DNA from: Nymphaea colorata
Lineage: Eukaryota; Streptophyta; Magnoliopsida; Nymphaeales; Nymphaeaceae
Assembly: GCF_008831285.2 (NCBI RefSeq)
Contig: NC_045138.2
Span: 15,140,571-15,204,570 of the forward strand
Direction of reading: 5' to 3'
DNA: 64,000 bases
This document shows, piece after piece, positions 21,605 through 33,888 of the stretch (the first letter of the stretch is position 1; every line of letters begins with the position of its first letter). The notes below the pieces were generated by a model. It was not told where the DNA came from. It made no database searches and saw nothing but the letters and a program-made list of their open reading frames with translations. The position numbers and the translations under genes are program-made.

Positions 21605-24600
21605 ATGGCGGAGAAGTTTGGATCGGAGGAAGGTTTTCATCTGGAGCAGAGGCATGGAAAGGCCAGGGTGAGGGTTGCTAGAGTGTGGAGGGGAAGAGAC
21701 GGCCACCAGTCCATGGCTGAGTGGAACGTTCATGTCCTTCTGCTCTCCGACTGCAAGGAGTCCTACTTTCAGGACGACAACTCCAACATCGTCGCCACCG
21801 ATTCCATGAAGAACACGGTAAAGAATCTCTCTCTCTTATTACACCGATTCCATGAAGAATACGGTAAAGAATCTCTCTCTCTTATTACCCGTGTCACCCA
21901 TGTCACTTTTCCTCTTCGTTTTGTTGTTGGTGGTGTTGGCGGATTCATTTCTTATTTTCGTGGATCTTTATGGTTGTAAATTTGCGCCAAAACGGTGCAT
22001 GGGCTAGGTCTATGTTAAAGCCAAGGAATGTGCGGAGATCACCTCTGTGGAAGAGTTTGCAACTCGACTCGGAGAGCATTTCACAAGGACGTATTCGCAT
22101 GTAAGATGACTCATCTTGTAGTGTTTGTTTCCTGCTTTTGTTTCCACGATGAAGATTCCATCTGACTATTATGGCTGTTTTCTCTGTTTCTTTATTCGTA
22201 CCCCACCTTTTTGCTAAAGTTCGTTTCTTGAAGGAATTTCTTAAAGGGAATGCTTCCTATACGCGTTTTGGGACAAGTGGCCCGCAGAGAGCCATGAAAA
22301 AAAGGAGGGATGGGGAAAGGGTGAGAAGAAACGTGATACCAAACTGGTATAAAATATTACTAGGACTTCGGTCTAATTGGGGGTTGCAATAACAAGTTGA
22401 ATTATAATATTATGTTGCTTCCGCTTTCTGGAGGAGTCTTTAGCTGCAGTTTGCATTCGTAAGTTTAGAGGATTATATAACATGTTGCTTTTCACTAATT
22501 TCACCTCAGTTTTGCAATTCAAAATATGAATATGTGTGCAGTGCACGTGCATATTTGGACAGATAAATGCATGCCTTCTTGCTACGCGTATGTTCATATA
22601 TTCATATATATATGTATATCTACCCATATAGTGCATGGAGTTGATTTTGATAGTTTTTGGTGTGGACATGTTGCAGAAGGTAATAGATAAGCTATTTCTA
22701 GTTTGGTTCTCATGAATTTAACCTTGCAGATGTGTTTGCCATGGTCTGGAACCTAAAAAACATGGTTGATCGTCCAAACCCAATGAAAATGCACGAACTT
22801 GTGAGACTCGTAATCTATAAAATTATGAACCTTGGACTTTGAACACTTACAAGATGCAGTTCAATTGTTGGAACTTGGCAATTCTAAAGATGGTTCCTTC
22901 AGAATGAAAGAATAAGAAGTTCTCCAGAAAATGGTCATGCTCTCTCATCAACATTTGCTTCTATTTCCATTAGGTCAGAGAAAGGGCAAAACAGAGTCTG
23001 TTTTTAACCAAGTTAGTAGTTAATTGAGTTACCCAAGGTATGTACAAGTAATCTGCCCCATGATATTTCCTTATCTTCTTAAGTACCCAAGGTTCACTTT
23101 CTGTTCTTGCTTTTCTTCTTGCTGGTCCGTGTCTAGTACTAGATTTTGTATATATAATAATATAAATTTAGATTTAATGGCCTATTATATTAGAATCCCC
23201 AAAGACTTGAGGTTGTTTTCCTTTGAGAACAGAGAACAAATATCTGGATCTGTGCTTAGGTCAAATATTTATCCTAATAAAAAGAAAACATGTGAAATAG
23301 CTAAATGATTCAAAGAAATATGCCGTTTGATTTTATTTTTTGTTTTCCTCAACTTTGGGAGAAGTCAGGCGCAGGAAAAATTAATTTTTTTTATCTTATG
23401 CAAAACTGGAAAAGTAATGAATCTCATTCTCTTGGAGATTAAAAAAAAAAAAAGCATCTAACCTTTCTTACGTAAAATCCAATGCATCTTGGTGACGAAG
23501 ACACTTGATACTCATCGATATGTGTGTACTGCAAAGGACCATGACATTACATGTGCAAACATGTGGCTTTTGCCTGTAAAAATTGCATGAAATGTGCAAC
23601 TTATTTTGTTTCTGTGTCTCTTTTTTTTCCTTCCTGATGCATCTATCTGCATGATGCTCCTTCTAGGTCACATGTGCAATCATCAAGATCATTGAGAAAC
23701 CATGGGAGCGGATAACCGTAGATGGCCAAATGCATAAACATGGTTTGTGTTCCGTGCTTTTCCTCTGATGACAAACCGTTTGCCTGTTGCAGCTTTATCT
23801 GTCTTTGTTATGTCATGTCTCAGTTCATGCTACTTTGCTATCCATGTTCATTTCTTGCATGTTTAAGCTACATTTTGTGTCTGGGACTGAAGTTTTTTAT
23901 ACATTTTTTTTTATTGCACAATTATTGCTTTATGAAATCTTGTAGCTTGTATTTTTAAGTTCTGTGGTCGACATGCTTATTTAGCATATATTTCTTAAAG
24001 ACATTTTCCTGTCCAGGATTTAAACTTGGATCTGACAAGCATACTACCGAAGTGGTGGTGAAGAAAGATGGCTATCAGGTTACATCAGGTATAGAAGGAC
24101 TGGCTCTGCTGAAAACAACTAAGGCATGTATTTCCCAGCCTCCTTCTATTCTCTCTTTTATGCAAGCAGAAATGCCTTTTCTCCTGGAACAAAAACTTTT
24201 ACATATTGAATGCTTGAAGCTGATAAAGTTGAAGATGTCCCCCTTTCTTTTTTTCACCATGCAATCCACTGTTTTTTTGTTCTCATTTAATCAATGTAGT
24301 TTTTTGCATTCGATGAATTGTGACCTGCAGCTTTGATGACATGCTTATTTTCTGGGACGACTTATTTGAAGCACAATGAAGTTCTGGTAGAAAATTCCTG
24401 AAGAAGACAACTTGGGACTCTTAAAAAAATTGAAAATTTTTGTTGCAAAGTGTTGCTGAGAAGAAAAAATTTTGCTTTCATGATGGATCTAGTCATGTGC
24501 TCTTTACAGCTGACAACAAGGCAGTGGTAGGAAATGTCAAAGAACATGGTTTCTGTGGTGCAATATATGGAACATGTTGAAAAAGCTTTCTTTTTGAGTT

Positions 24601-27006
24601 TATCCATTCCGGATGTAGACAGTCTCCTGATTTAAAAGATGCAAACATTACATTTTCAACTGGAAGCCCTGTTTTTTGAGAATTTGTGCTAACTAATATT
24701 GTTCTATTTCTATTTGTCTACTGGTCTTGTTGTCATCTAATTTATTTTATGGCTTCTTGTTACTAATTTCTGGTTGATTTTATGGTTTTATCTTTAACAG
24801 TCAGGCTTTGAAGGATTTATACATGATAAGTATACGTTACTGAAAGAAACAAGAGAAAGATTATTTGCTACAGAGGTCAATGCTGAATGGAGGTATGCAT
24901 GTTCTGATATGTCAAGATACATATTTATGCACTGTAAGCAACCTCATTCAAATCTCATGTGATCTTTTCATCCTTTTAATTTCCATGTGGATGTGCATGG
25001 ATTTTGTACTCTTTCTTTTCCCTGCTTTTGGAAAAATTACCTGCACTGCACATGAAACCATACTTTTTCTAGAGAAATGGTCTAAAGCTATTGGAAGTAA
25101 GACCTAACCTGACAAACACTTGTTCAAAATCAAAAGCAGTCCTTCCAAATTCTGTTATTCTAAGCCTTCAAAGCAGTGGTTGACCTTTGCAGACCCAGTT
25201 TGTTTAGGAAACTGATGCTTCTGGACTGGACAAATTCTTGTGAAATAGTGTTAACCATCTCATTTCTTCGGAAGTGCATTTTTATGCTACTGTTTATGAT
25301 CTGGAATGGAATTCTTATGTGGATACATCGCTTAACTCCTGAATTTTGTTTTGCAATATAATCTCTTGGAGCCTCATTATCAATTATACCGTGATTTTGT
25401 CCGTGGGAGTTTGAAAACTAACTTGAATAAATGTTTTGATTGCTGCAGATACTCTGTAAAACCAACCTGTTTCAGACAGTCTTATTTGGACATAAAGAGC
25501 ATGCTAATTGATACCTTTTTCGGCCCTTCAACTGAAGGAGTTTACAGCCCATCTGTCCAAAATACTCTTTATTGCATGGCTCGAGCTGTTCTTAACAGGT
25601 TTGCATGATAATCATTTCACATGTCAAGGACTTGCTGCTTTCTAAATCTGAATTATGTGCTCAAATTTTTACGAAATTTCAGGTTCCCTCTCGTAGAATC
25701 AATCCACCTGAAAATGCCAAATCTCCACTTCTTGCCTGTTAATTTGGCTAACATGGTTCAGGTGAGTTATCAATTACTACTTTTGGATCCGTTAGTAGGT
25801 TCAGTAATGAAACCTACCCGCAAACGCCAATGGAGAAGGTGATGACTTTGGTAACTTCAGAGGGCGTAGTTTTTAGATGACTATAAATTTTTAATATGCT
25901 TAGCTTTCTGTAAGGCTGAACAACTTTTATAATTCCAACATCTATAACATTAGGGAAGTGAATCTAATTTTGCCTACATGTTAATTTTCATCGTGTTTAT
26001 AAATGAAATCCAGGAGTTTTGTGTCTTTTTTTCCTTTCCTTTTTCCTTTTTTCATTGACGAGTCTTTTGCTGATACTGATGAAATTTGAATAGCAGTCTT
26101 TTGAAGTATCTTTCCAGGTGCTTCAAGGATAAGGTTCAATGGAAACAGTAGGGACTGGCCCATTGGTTAAGACGTGGTTGCTTATCTAGATTCTTTATAA
26201 ATGAACAAATGAAATTTTTGCATTTTAACTTTGCCGATTTACAGGCCATACAGCATACAGGTTTATGAACATTTATAACTGCAAATTAAATATTTTCAGT
26301 TGCACTTTGCTACTTGATCATGTAGGCATTGTCATTTGTCACAGAAAACGCATTTTTATTCAGAAAAAATGCGAAAAAAAAACGGTAAAAACAGATCAAC
26401 AAAAAAAAGGAGGGGGGGGGACGCCAACATGAACGCCTTTTTATGTTTTTTGTGTTTTCCACTTTTTCCCTTTTTTTTTGCATTTTTCACATTCTTTACA
26501 TTGTTTAGTTATCAGATTTTTACTTTTATAATTTTCACATGTTATTTTTAGGATTTTGTTAGTTTTTAAAAATGGCCTAGATTTTTCCAATATTTTTCTA
26601 AAAATACGACTCTCTCATATTATACCCGAAAAAAACTGTCATTTAATGCCTGATCCAACCCATATAGCACTTTATAAAAAACTTGGAATATTTTACTAAT
26701 ATCAAAAGCCTATGATATCTCATCTTAAATCTGTTCTGAAAATGGCAACTCGCCCTTGCATGGCTGGAGGGTCCTGTATCGCCCAGTCATAGGCTCCCCA
26801 AAGAATGCCTTCCTTTTCATCATCATGCAAGCCTTTGTTTTATTAGTTCTTATACATTGAAAACTGCTTTCACCGCCTTCGTGACTGAGAAACTTGTACA
26901 TCCTTTGCAGTTTGCAGATGATGTTTACACTCCGACAGACGAGCCACATGGAACGATTGAAGCCACCTTGAGTAGACGTCAGGTGCCCGTGTTGTCTAAG
27001 ATTTAG
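21605..27006 (+). CDS. Uricase (urate oxidase), 8 exons
   Basis: Exons are 21605-21817, 22008-22100, 23667-23742, 24017-24123, 24801-24892, 25449-25598, 25683-25761 and 26911-27006, joining in phase to 301 aa plus stop. Urate oxidase converts urate to 5-hydroxyisourate in peroxisomes as part of purine degradation. Family landmarks are present: HGKARVRV with the catalytic-type Lys at 19, the VATDSMKNT substrate/oxygen-site motif with Thr at 65, the GFEGF region in exon 5 and MPNLHFLPVNL with His at 259. The length is about 8 residues short of common plant uricases. The protein ends in LSKI, where plant uricases normally end in a SKL-type peroxisomal signal, and a few residues before the end are unlike the usual short Trp-Ser-Lys-Leu ending. 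Intron 4 has a GC donor (AAG|GCATGT); all others are GT-AG. A 46 bp repeat duplicates the exon 1 donor. Confidence 0.95.
21797..21888 (+). repeat. 46 bp tandem duplication across the uricase exon 1 splice donor
   Basis: Copy 1 (21797-21842) spans the last 21 bases of exon 1, the donor GTAAAG and the start of intron 1. Copy 2 (21843-21888) follows directly and differs at one base. The donor is therefore present twice, at 21818 and 21864. Use of the second would add 46 nt and shift the reading frame. Confidence 0.95.
26361..26493. mobile_element. Short foldback (inverted-repeat) element in uricase intron 7
   Basis: The left arm (about 26361-26393, AAAAATGCGAAAAAAAAACG core) and the right arm (about 26460-26493, reverse complement AAAAATGCAAAAAAAAAGGG) form an imperfect hairpin of about 30 bp around a loop that contains a poly-A/poly-G purine run. 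It resembles a MITE or foldback remnant, though low sequence complexity inflates the match. Confidence 0.45.
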
Positions 27007-27094
27007 ATGCCTTGTGTGATGAATTGCAGAACAACTGATCAGATTGTTCTCTTTCAATTGAGAACAGCCTGCATTTTCCTGTCATGTAGAAAAC

Positions 27095-27100
27095 AATAAA
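27095..27100 (+). terminator. Polyadenylation signal of uricase (putative)
   Basis: AATAAA lies 89 bases after the uricase stop codon, a normal distance for a plant near-upstream element. Confidence 0.5.
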
Positions 27101-27314
27101 GTACGCTTTTTCATTGTACATTTTTCGCGTTATTTTGATTCTTATCTTGCAATATGCAAATTGTGCAGTAGTTGCCTTCTACTCGGACTGAATTTATCCT
27201 TCCAATGCATCATCTAATAGCATTGTTTTAAACACCATCTTGCTCACAATCATAAATTAATCCGCGTGCGATCTTATATTAGAAATAGGTTTCTTCTGTG
27301 CGTAGCTTTGACTA

Positions 27315-27555
27315 TCAAACCTGCGATATTTGTACTTGAGACAAATTGGTAACCGTCATTTCAACTGTTAGCTACAACTTGAAGATAAATATAACAGTTG
27401 CCAAGTTTTATCCATACTTGCGAGTTGCGATCTACAATCAACACTTACTACGCGTTGCTGTGATGATCAAACCTGCGATATTTGTACTTGAGACAACTTT
27501 GTACTGTCATTTCAACTGTTAGCTACAACTTGAAGATGAATATAACAGTTGCCAA
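27315..27555. repeat. Direct repeat of about 90 bp, offset 152 bp
   Basis: Copy 1 (27315-27404) and copy 2 (27467-27555) share long identical runs, for example CAACTGTTAGCTACAACTTG, with few differences. The 62-base spacer between them is not obviously repeated. They lie about 300 bases beyond the uricase stop codon. Confidence 0.85.
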
Positions 27556-27692
27556 TTTAGAGCAACAAAACTTTAGCATTAAAATCTAGTGCTGAATGAA
27601 ATCTGACATTATGATCAGACAACGGCCTCTACTTCACTCTTACATTTCGGCTGGCATAAAAATCTACTGTACGCACACGCACGCACGCACAC

Positions 27693-27696
<4 letters not shown>

Positions 27697-27724
<28 letters not shown>
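27697..27724. repeat. (AG)n microsatellite preceded by CACACGCACG run
   Basis: About 14 AG units follow a short (CACG)n stretch in the convergent intergenic region. Confidence 0.95.
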
Positions 27725-27730
<6 letters not shown>

Positions 27731-29150
27731 GACCAGGAGAGTCATGGAAGCAACGGCAAGATATAGAGAGATGACGATCCAGTAAGGGACCGTGGTTGAA
27801 GCCGTGGAGATGGAATCATGGAGCGCGGGCAAGATGGAAGAGAGAGATGATGAGCTGGAAGGGACCGTGATAGGGGCTCTGGAGCCGGAATGGAGGATGG
27901 AGGTTTCCAATTGGAGGGAAAGGCATTTTCTGGATCAGCTTGGCTCAAGATCATCCAAGCTGAGTTCAACCATTGTTAAGAAGTTTAACCCGAGACATTA
28001 GCTGCAAAAATCAACAACCGCCTCGAATTCAGGGTGAGCTAGGTCCAATCAGGGTACAAGTACCCCCAACCTCAGCAGTTGCACTTCGAATGGGTGGTAG
28101 ACAGGTCAGGGCCAGAGAGAAGAGGTTCCCATATGGAGGTAAAGCGCCGGCAAGATATGGAGCAGAAGTGGCCAGAAATTCGTAGTAAATGTTTGTATCC
28201 AACTCACCTACTTTGACAAGGCCTATTATGACGTCTTTGCACTAAACACTTGGTTTGGTGATATTATCGAGCATAGTAGACGGGTTCAACTTACAATAAA
28301 GAACACAATCGACATACACAATTAGACTAAAGTTTGTAAACCTTTTCAAAGTTGCTCAATTTGATCAAAAGATGGGATTCCATTGAGGGTCTCAAATTTG
28401 AGGTTCTGGATATAAGCTAAGGCAAATGGGCAGTTTTACATGAACCCCACATGAAAGAGATTCCGATTGACCTTGGGTTAAAGATGCTCAATTTCATTCA
28501 TGTAAGCTTAACTTTTTATACATAAAGTGTACCAAACAATAATCCCAATATAATCTTATCCCATGAGCTATTTGAAACAAAATACTTTTTCTTGATAGAT
28601 TTCAGAGGTACAGAATTCCAATAAGGCACTCTACTTGTAGTATCAAACTCCAGAACACAACTTTTTCCCCTTTGATTCTTGCTTTTTGTTGTTGGCAGCC
28701 AATTTCTTTCATTTTATGGATCTTTATGATATGTCTCGAATCTGCCTCCAAAAAACAAAAATGCAGGTCTAGTTTCAAAATTAAGGAATTTTTGGAGATC
28801 TTGGCAGAAAACTTTCCAATTCAGCTTCCAGCATTTCCTGTTGCGTGTATATAAAAATAAGATCGCTTAATGTGAAGAATTTCATGACATTTTAATCTCA
28901 TAAATCATTCGTTACAGACCCTTTATGGCAATCGTGCAAAAGCCAAAATCAAGGCCGTGCAACCAACATCCTTCTGTTAATAATCATTCATCCACTAATC
29001 CAAGCTGTGTTGATGGAAGAAAGTCCAACAATGATAAACTGACCTTCCGGTACAACCAAGCAGCGAACGCCAGGAGAGTGAAAAGACTCCGCATCGACAC
29101 TCGCCAGCACGTTGTGGCATATAAATCACGAACCTGATCATTGCGACATC

Positions 29151-32100
29151 CTATAACGCCATATTGGCATCGAACTGGATATGTGGTGCGAAAAACCTTA
29201 GAACTTCTTCATAGACAGGCTTCTTGAATCTCACTGCCTGCTCAAGAAGTTCACAGTTCTCATGTCAAGATTGGAATAGTTCCCTAACTCACCTGACAAC
29301 CAACATGAAGCCGGCATACTTCAGCTCTAGTTCCGTTTCATCGGTGTATATTAGCCCGAATCAGCTGATGATACCCACTGTCTCAGCCTTCCCCACAACG
29401 AGGTCCAATGCAACCGTGCAAAGGCCTCTCAAGTATTGGAGGATATGGGGCCAATGGAGACCATATGGCTTCTATGGTCCAACCCGGCCCGGTAACAGCT
29501 GATAGCTATAGTAAGAAATATTTATTTCTTATCTAAAAAATGCCCAACAAGCCAATGCGTGCCGATCCAGTGATGGCTGACGTATCGGTGAGGTTTACGA
29601 CAGTAAATGAAAACCTCATTCAGTCCCTTCGCTGCATTGGACACGTTTATTTCGTCCAGGCGACGAGGTAAACCATCCAATGCTTGGACGCATCGAGGTC
29701 GTAACTGGAAAGTACGAGCCTGTCCCAGGAGTCCCTCGATGTAAGAGATCAGGCACCCCTCCCTTGCCTAGCACGAAGGCAAGGGACCTATCATATCCGG
29801 CAAATCGGCCTAGTAAAGAAAAAGGAATTTGTACCCACCCGATCGATGATTTCCTGCGGTGGCAGCCAAGACCACTCACCAAACTCTGCAGCTTCAGTCC
29901 CATCACCCGCGAGATTGATTTCTTCATCTTTTCCAGTGAATCTCAGAAGGAACCTGTACATGTTTTAAAACATTCGTGGAATTTTTTGCAGATATAGATG
30001 CAACGGATATGAAAACTATATTTAGATAACAAGAGCATATGCATTTCGCTACCGCATATGAATAAGCAAACATATTTAAGCAGGGTCTAATGTTGGAAGG
30101 AAACGCGTCATGGAAGCAAGTTGTGGAGACAACATGGGGACACATACAGCTCATAGGACGGTTGCAACGTAGTTGTAAAGCAACAAACAACTGAGTTTGG
30201 TCGACAAGGTTTCATCACTAAAGCCAAGTTATTAGCAAATATCAGACAGTTGCAAATCATGGTATCAGAGATCTCCTTTGTAAGGTAATGAGTCATGACA
30301 TATCACATTCTAAATTGGAAGTTTTAAGTTTATTACTTCGAAAATGGAAAAATACACAAACTAAATAAAAACGAGCAAACGGAAAAAAATGCTAAAAATT
30401 ATGAGAAGAGATCATTTACAAAAGATAAGTTGGAGTTTATCCCAGGTTAACATGGTTTTATTATTTTGTGATCTACCTTTAGTTCGGTACCTCAACAAGT
30501 TCCTGATCCATAGGCATTCGATGGTGTAACATTATTCTCATCAGATCACTTGGAACTTTTGAGGTTCCTTATCAGACTAAGAAGCAAGCAGGGTGAGGAT
30601 CGGCCCAATTTCCATGTGTAGTACGTAGAAAAGCAAAGGAAGCTGCAGAATCTAGGCTATTACCAACAAAGAGGACGTGCATAAGAAAGAAGGAAGAACA
30701 TTACCAAATGCTCACGACAGCCCGTGAAAAATTTTGGGAATAAGTAATAACGAACAGGTGCAACACTGATGTGTAATAATAATAAAAGTCGAAAGCTTAC
30801 CACTTCTGTGCTTGACCCTTCCAGTTTGTGCCCCATAAGTTATTGACCTTTTCTTTCACTTCAGGAGGGAAATCATAAGTTAACCAATAAGGAACCTACA
30901 CAATTTAACCAATAAGAGACCTGCTGTGTCAGTTTGGGATCTTGCGGGGAGAAATTCATGTAACTGCCCACCAGGAATCTTAATGCAATCTTATATGGCC
31001 AGGTCAAGCCCCTCCAAAATAGGTCAACCAGATTTATGTTGACAAAGCTTTTCACTTGCACTGAAGCAGCGGCAGAAGTCAGTTAACAAGACACTTCTTC
31101 TCCAAATGTCGGGAACCATTGTTTGAGTAGAGAACAAGGCAATTAAGACAAAGTATTCACATTTCTAACTTTTTGGATGAAAAGAGGATGCCGTTTATGG
31201 TCGAACACCAGATTTTGAAAAGAGGTTCTCCATTTACATTATAAAAAAACTTACATAATGATATCGCTAATGCATGAGTCCAAGCTTCACTCAAGAAGCT
31301 AAATCAGAACTGCAGGGACCCAAGCAAGACTTTTGGTTAATCGAGCTTGGGTGGAAGAACCTGAATTCAGGCTCAGATTGGCTTGTCTTGCACAGTGCAA
31401 AAGATACACTCTGACCACCAAAAGAATTCTTCTTCATAGCATCTGTCGTGGCTAACAGAGAAAAAGAGAGAGAGAGAGAGAGAGAGAAATTACACACAGA
31501 GTGTTACCTCTGCAAGAACTTCAGCAGAAACAACGCCTGTTTCTTCTCTCAGCTCTCTTACAGCAGCAGTTACGGGATCCTCATCATTGTCAATACCACC
31601 CTGTATAAGAGACAAAATCGTATGTATTGTTGGCAACTCATAACCTCCACAAAATTAACACTCGAAGTGGTTGGCGCATATCCTAGCAACAAGTACCAAT
31701 TTAATTAGAAATTCAACCATTAGTTCAAATGCATCTCAATTGGGAATGGTTTTCAAACTCAAAATTGCTATAAGCATAAACCATGTCGTCCAATTACAAC
31801 AGTGGATGCAACAAGTCAACCCAAAGCAAACTCTGTCCTGATTTGCAGTTTCAGTAGATCCCTGCCATTATTCTACTTACAAACGTCCCCCAAGTTCCAC
31901 CAACAATCAATGCTGCAGTATTCAGCGTCTCTGGCTAAGATACTGGTGTTCCCAATCAAAACTAGTTCAAGTATCCTGAAGAATCCGAACATTCTGAACA
32001 CCAACCTTTTGAAGGGAGTTACAAGATACCAAATCCCATATTCGAATGCACTCAGATATTTTATCTTGCATTTAACAGATCTTCATCGCATTTGATGATT

Positions 32101-33166
32101 TTACCAGGGTTCGAGCCAAATGAATATCAAACCAAACCAGTGACTTTACATGCCTAAATGAAGCCAGCTACCCCAAGGCTCAGTCATGAGATGAGCAGCC
32201 ATTTTCCGTGCACAAGGGAACACAATAATGCACACAAATCAAAGACCAACCATCCTCGAGAGTGCAACAGTTCATCAACGTGAGTTTTTTGCAACTAACA
32301 AGTTCTACACTTAAAGCAAGCATCTCCAAGTCTTCAACAAACAACACTACAACCAGAAACGATATGTACATAGACAGATAAAAGACCTTTTCCATTGAAT
32401 AACAAATTATGAATGACGATTTTGCTTTTCCTATCAATATGATCATGACAATTAAGCCCAAAAAAGAAGAAACGATTTTATTACCTGAGGCATCTGCCAT
32501 GCATCGGGAACGTCTAGCCTTGATGCTGCAAAGATCTGTGTTCACCAAACCACCAATTACAACAATCGATCACATCAGTCTGCATAATCTAGCACCTCAG
32601 ACACTAAGTATTTGACATACGCGAATTCTCGAAACAATGCGGCATTTCAAATTTCAAACAAAGAAAAATCAACATACACGATACAAGTCAATAAGAAACT
32701 TAATCGCTATAAAGAACCGGAAAGTCATAGAAATTGGGGAGGGAAAACACAGCCGGAAACAGAGCTTCCTCGCATTAAGCATTAGAAGAAAAAAAAACCT
32801 AGATACCGACATTCTCTCTTCGATCGAATCGAGCAAGATATTTAAGCACAAAAAAAGAGTAAAATTTATCGACCGCGTAAATGCCCTAAACGTCTGGTAG
32901 AGGAAGGAGGGAAAATTTCTCGCCTTGTTGGAAGGATTAACGAGGCAGATCCCCACGTTCTTGCGGTAGCCATCGGGCGGGGTCTCCATGGACGACAAGG
33001 ACGAAGCGGAGGCTGCTCGAGGTCTCAGCCGAGGGACAGGAGACGCAAAAGCGGCAGGTTTCGAGGGCAGAAGCGTCGGGCGGGAGGCGTTCCTGCCAAC
33101 CGCGGGAAAATGACGCAGAGGGGCGGAGCCGTTGGAAGAAGGGAGGCGCAACAAGAGCGCGGCCAT
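29151..33166 (-). CDS. Nudix hydrolase, NUDT26/27 type, plastid-targeted, 6 exons
   Basis: Minus-strand exons are 33166-32924, 32536-32486, 31600-31508, 30895-30801, 29953-29839 and 29237-29151, giving 227 aa plus stop. The complete Nudix box lies at residues 99-121 (GGIDNDEDPVTAAVRELREE then TGV) and fits G-x5-E-x7-RE-U-x-EE-x-G-U. The flanking signatures DGYRKNVGICLVNPSNK, FGEWSW and FKKPVYEEVL place it with the plant NUDT26/27 group, which hydrolyses dinucleoside polyphosphates or ppGpp-like nucleotides with a divalent metal. The first about 58 residues are rich in Ser, Ala, Arg and Pro with no acidic residue, as in a chloroplast transit peptide; Met60 could start a shorter form. Intron 1 has a GC donor (AAG|GCGAGA). 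The acceptor of the last exon has an alternative three bases upstream. The C-terminus is slightly longer than I expect. Confidence 0.93.
31465..31487. repeat. (GA)n microsatellite in a Nudix gene intron
   Basis: About 11 GA units just downstream of exon 3 on the minus strand. Confidence 0.9.
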
Positions 33167-33888
33167 AATATTCTTCCCTCCTTGCTTCCCGCTTCCGCCC
33201 TTCTCATTTTGCCCCCCCCCCTCAACTCTCAAGGCGTCTGTTAGAACCAAATTACGAAACAGCCATCCGCCATCCGCCACGCTCTCGTGCTCGGCCAGCG
33301 GATATCGTTATCCCCATTTTCGCATATCAACACACATAATGTGCTTTAAATACGAATAGAAGTCAAACCTGTTCAAGTTATTAAAGATATTCCCAAACCT
33401 CTCGGATAAAATTTTACTGGAGCAAATGTCGCTTCTAAATCCTTATCCGAATCCGTCAGTTTATATCCTATCCTCATAATCGTATTATTGATACGATATG
33501 CTGATCCAGATCCAGAATTATCGCTAGGTCGAAGAAATATAATTGGTTTTGACCGGATGCTCGTATTAAATAAGTCCAGGTCGGATCTCAATATATCCGT
33601 GGAATCGGATATCGGACTACACCCGGTCCATGTCCAGGCTGCAACTTCCAGTCTTCGACTGCTGGTGGACTGTCCGTGTCTCCCTCCAAATTCATGATTC
33701 ATATTGTTTTATTTGGTACATTTTGGTAATTGAGACATCGACCTTCCTTCTTCCGCAAGTCCTCTTGCTTTACGTCCTCACGATAACCGCCTCATTATGT
33801 AATATCCCGAAAATACCCCCACCGCCATCATCCCCTTCTAAAAGAAAGGGAGCCTCCCGCGAGTCCGTGCGGCCTTTCTCTGCCGACG
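33167..33888. promoter_or_regulatory. Shared 722 bp intergenic region of a divergent gene pair
   Basis: The Nudix gene (minus) and the Arg-rich gene (plus) start 722 bases apart, head to head, so this stretch must carry both promoters and both 5' leaders. No strong TATA box is visible on either side. A patch at about 33400-33640 with repeated TCCGA/TCGGAT words may be a MITE remnant inserted between the two promoters. Confidence 0.5.

Larger units (their letters stand above)
27101..29150. other. Convergent intergenic region between uricase and the Nudix gene
   Basis: The two flanking genes point toward each other here, so the stretch should contain both 3' ends. It holds the 27315/27467 direct repeat, a CA/AG microsatellite and several short frames on both strands (27.6-28.2 kb) that I could not tie to any protein family. 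Confidence 0.45.

Noticed and set aside
26150-26200. A-box-like sequence (TGGCCCATTGGTTAAG) suggesting a SINE head in a uricase intron
   Set aside because: No B box follows and no poly-A or target duplication is visible.
27629-27969. Minus-strand frames with a hydrophobic, tail-anchor-like C-terminus
   Set aside because: The frame has no ATG at its start, runs into the translated (AG)n microsatellite (Leu-Ser repeats), and matches no family I know.
27810-28001. Plus-strand acidic 63-codon frame in the uricase-Nudix gap
   Set aside because: It has an ATG and a plausible composition but no recognisable domain, no partner exons and a conflicting frame on the other strand.
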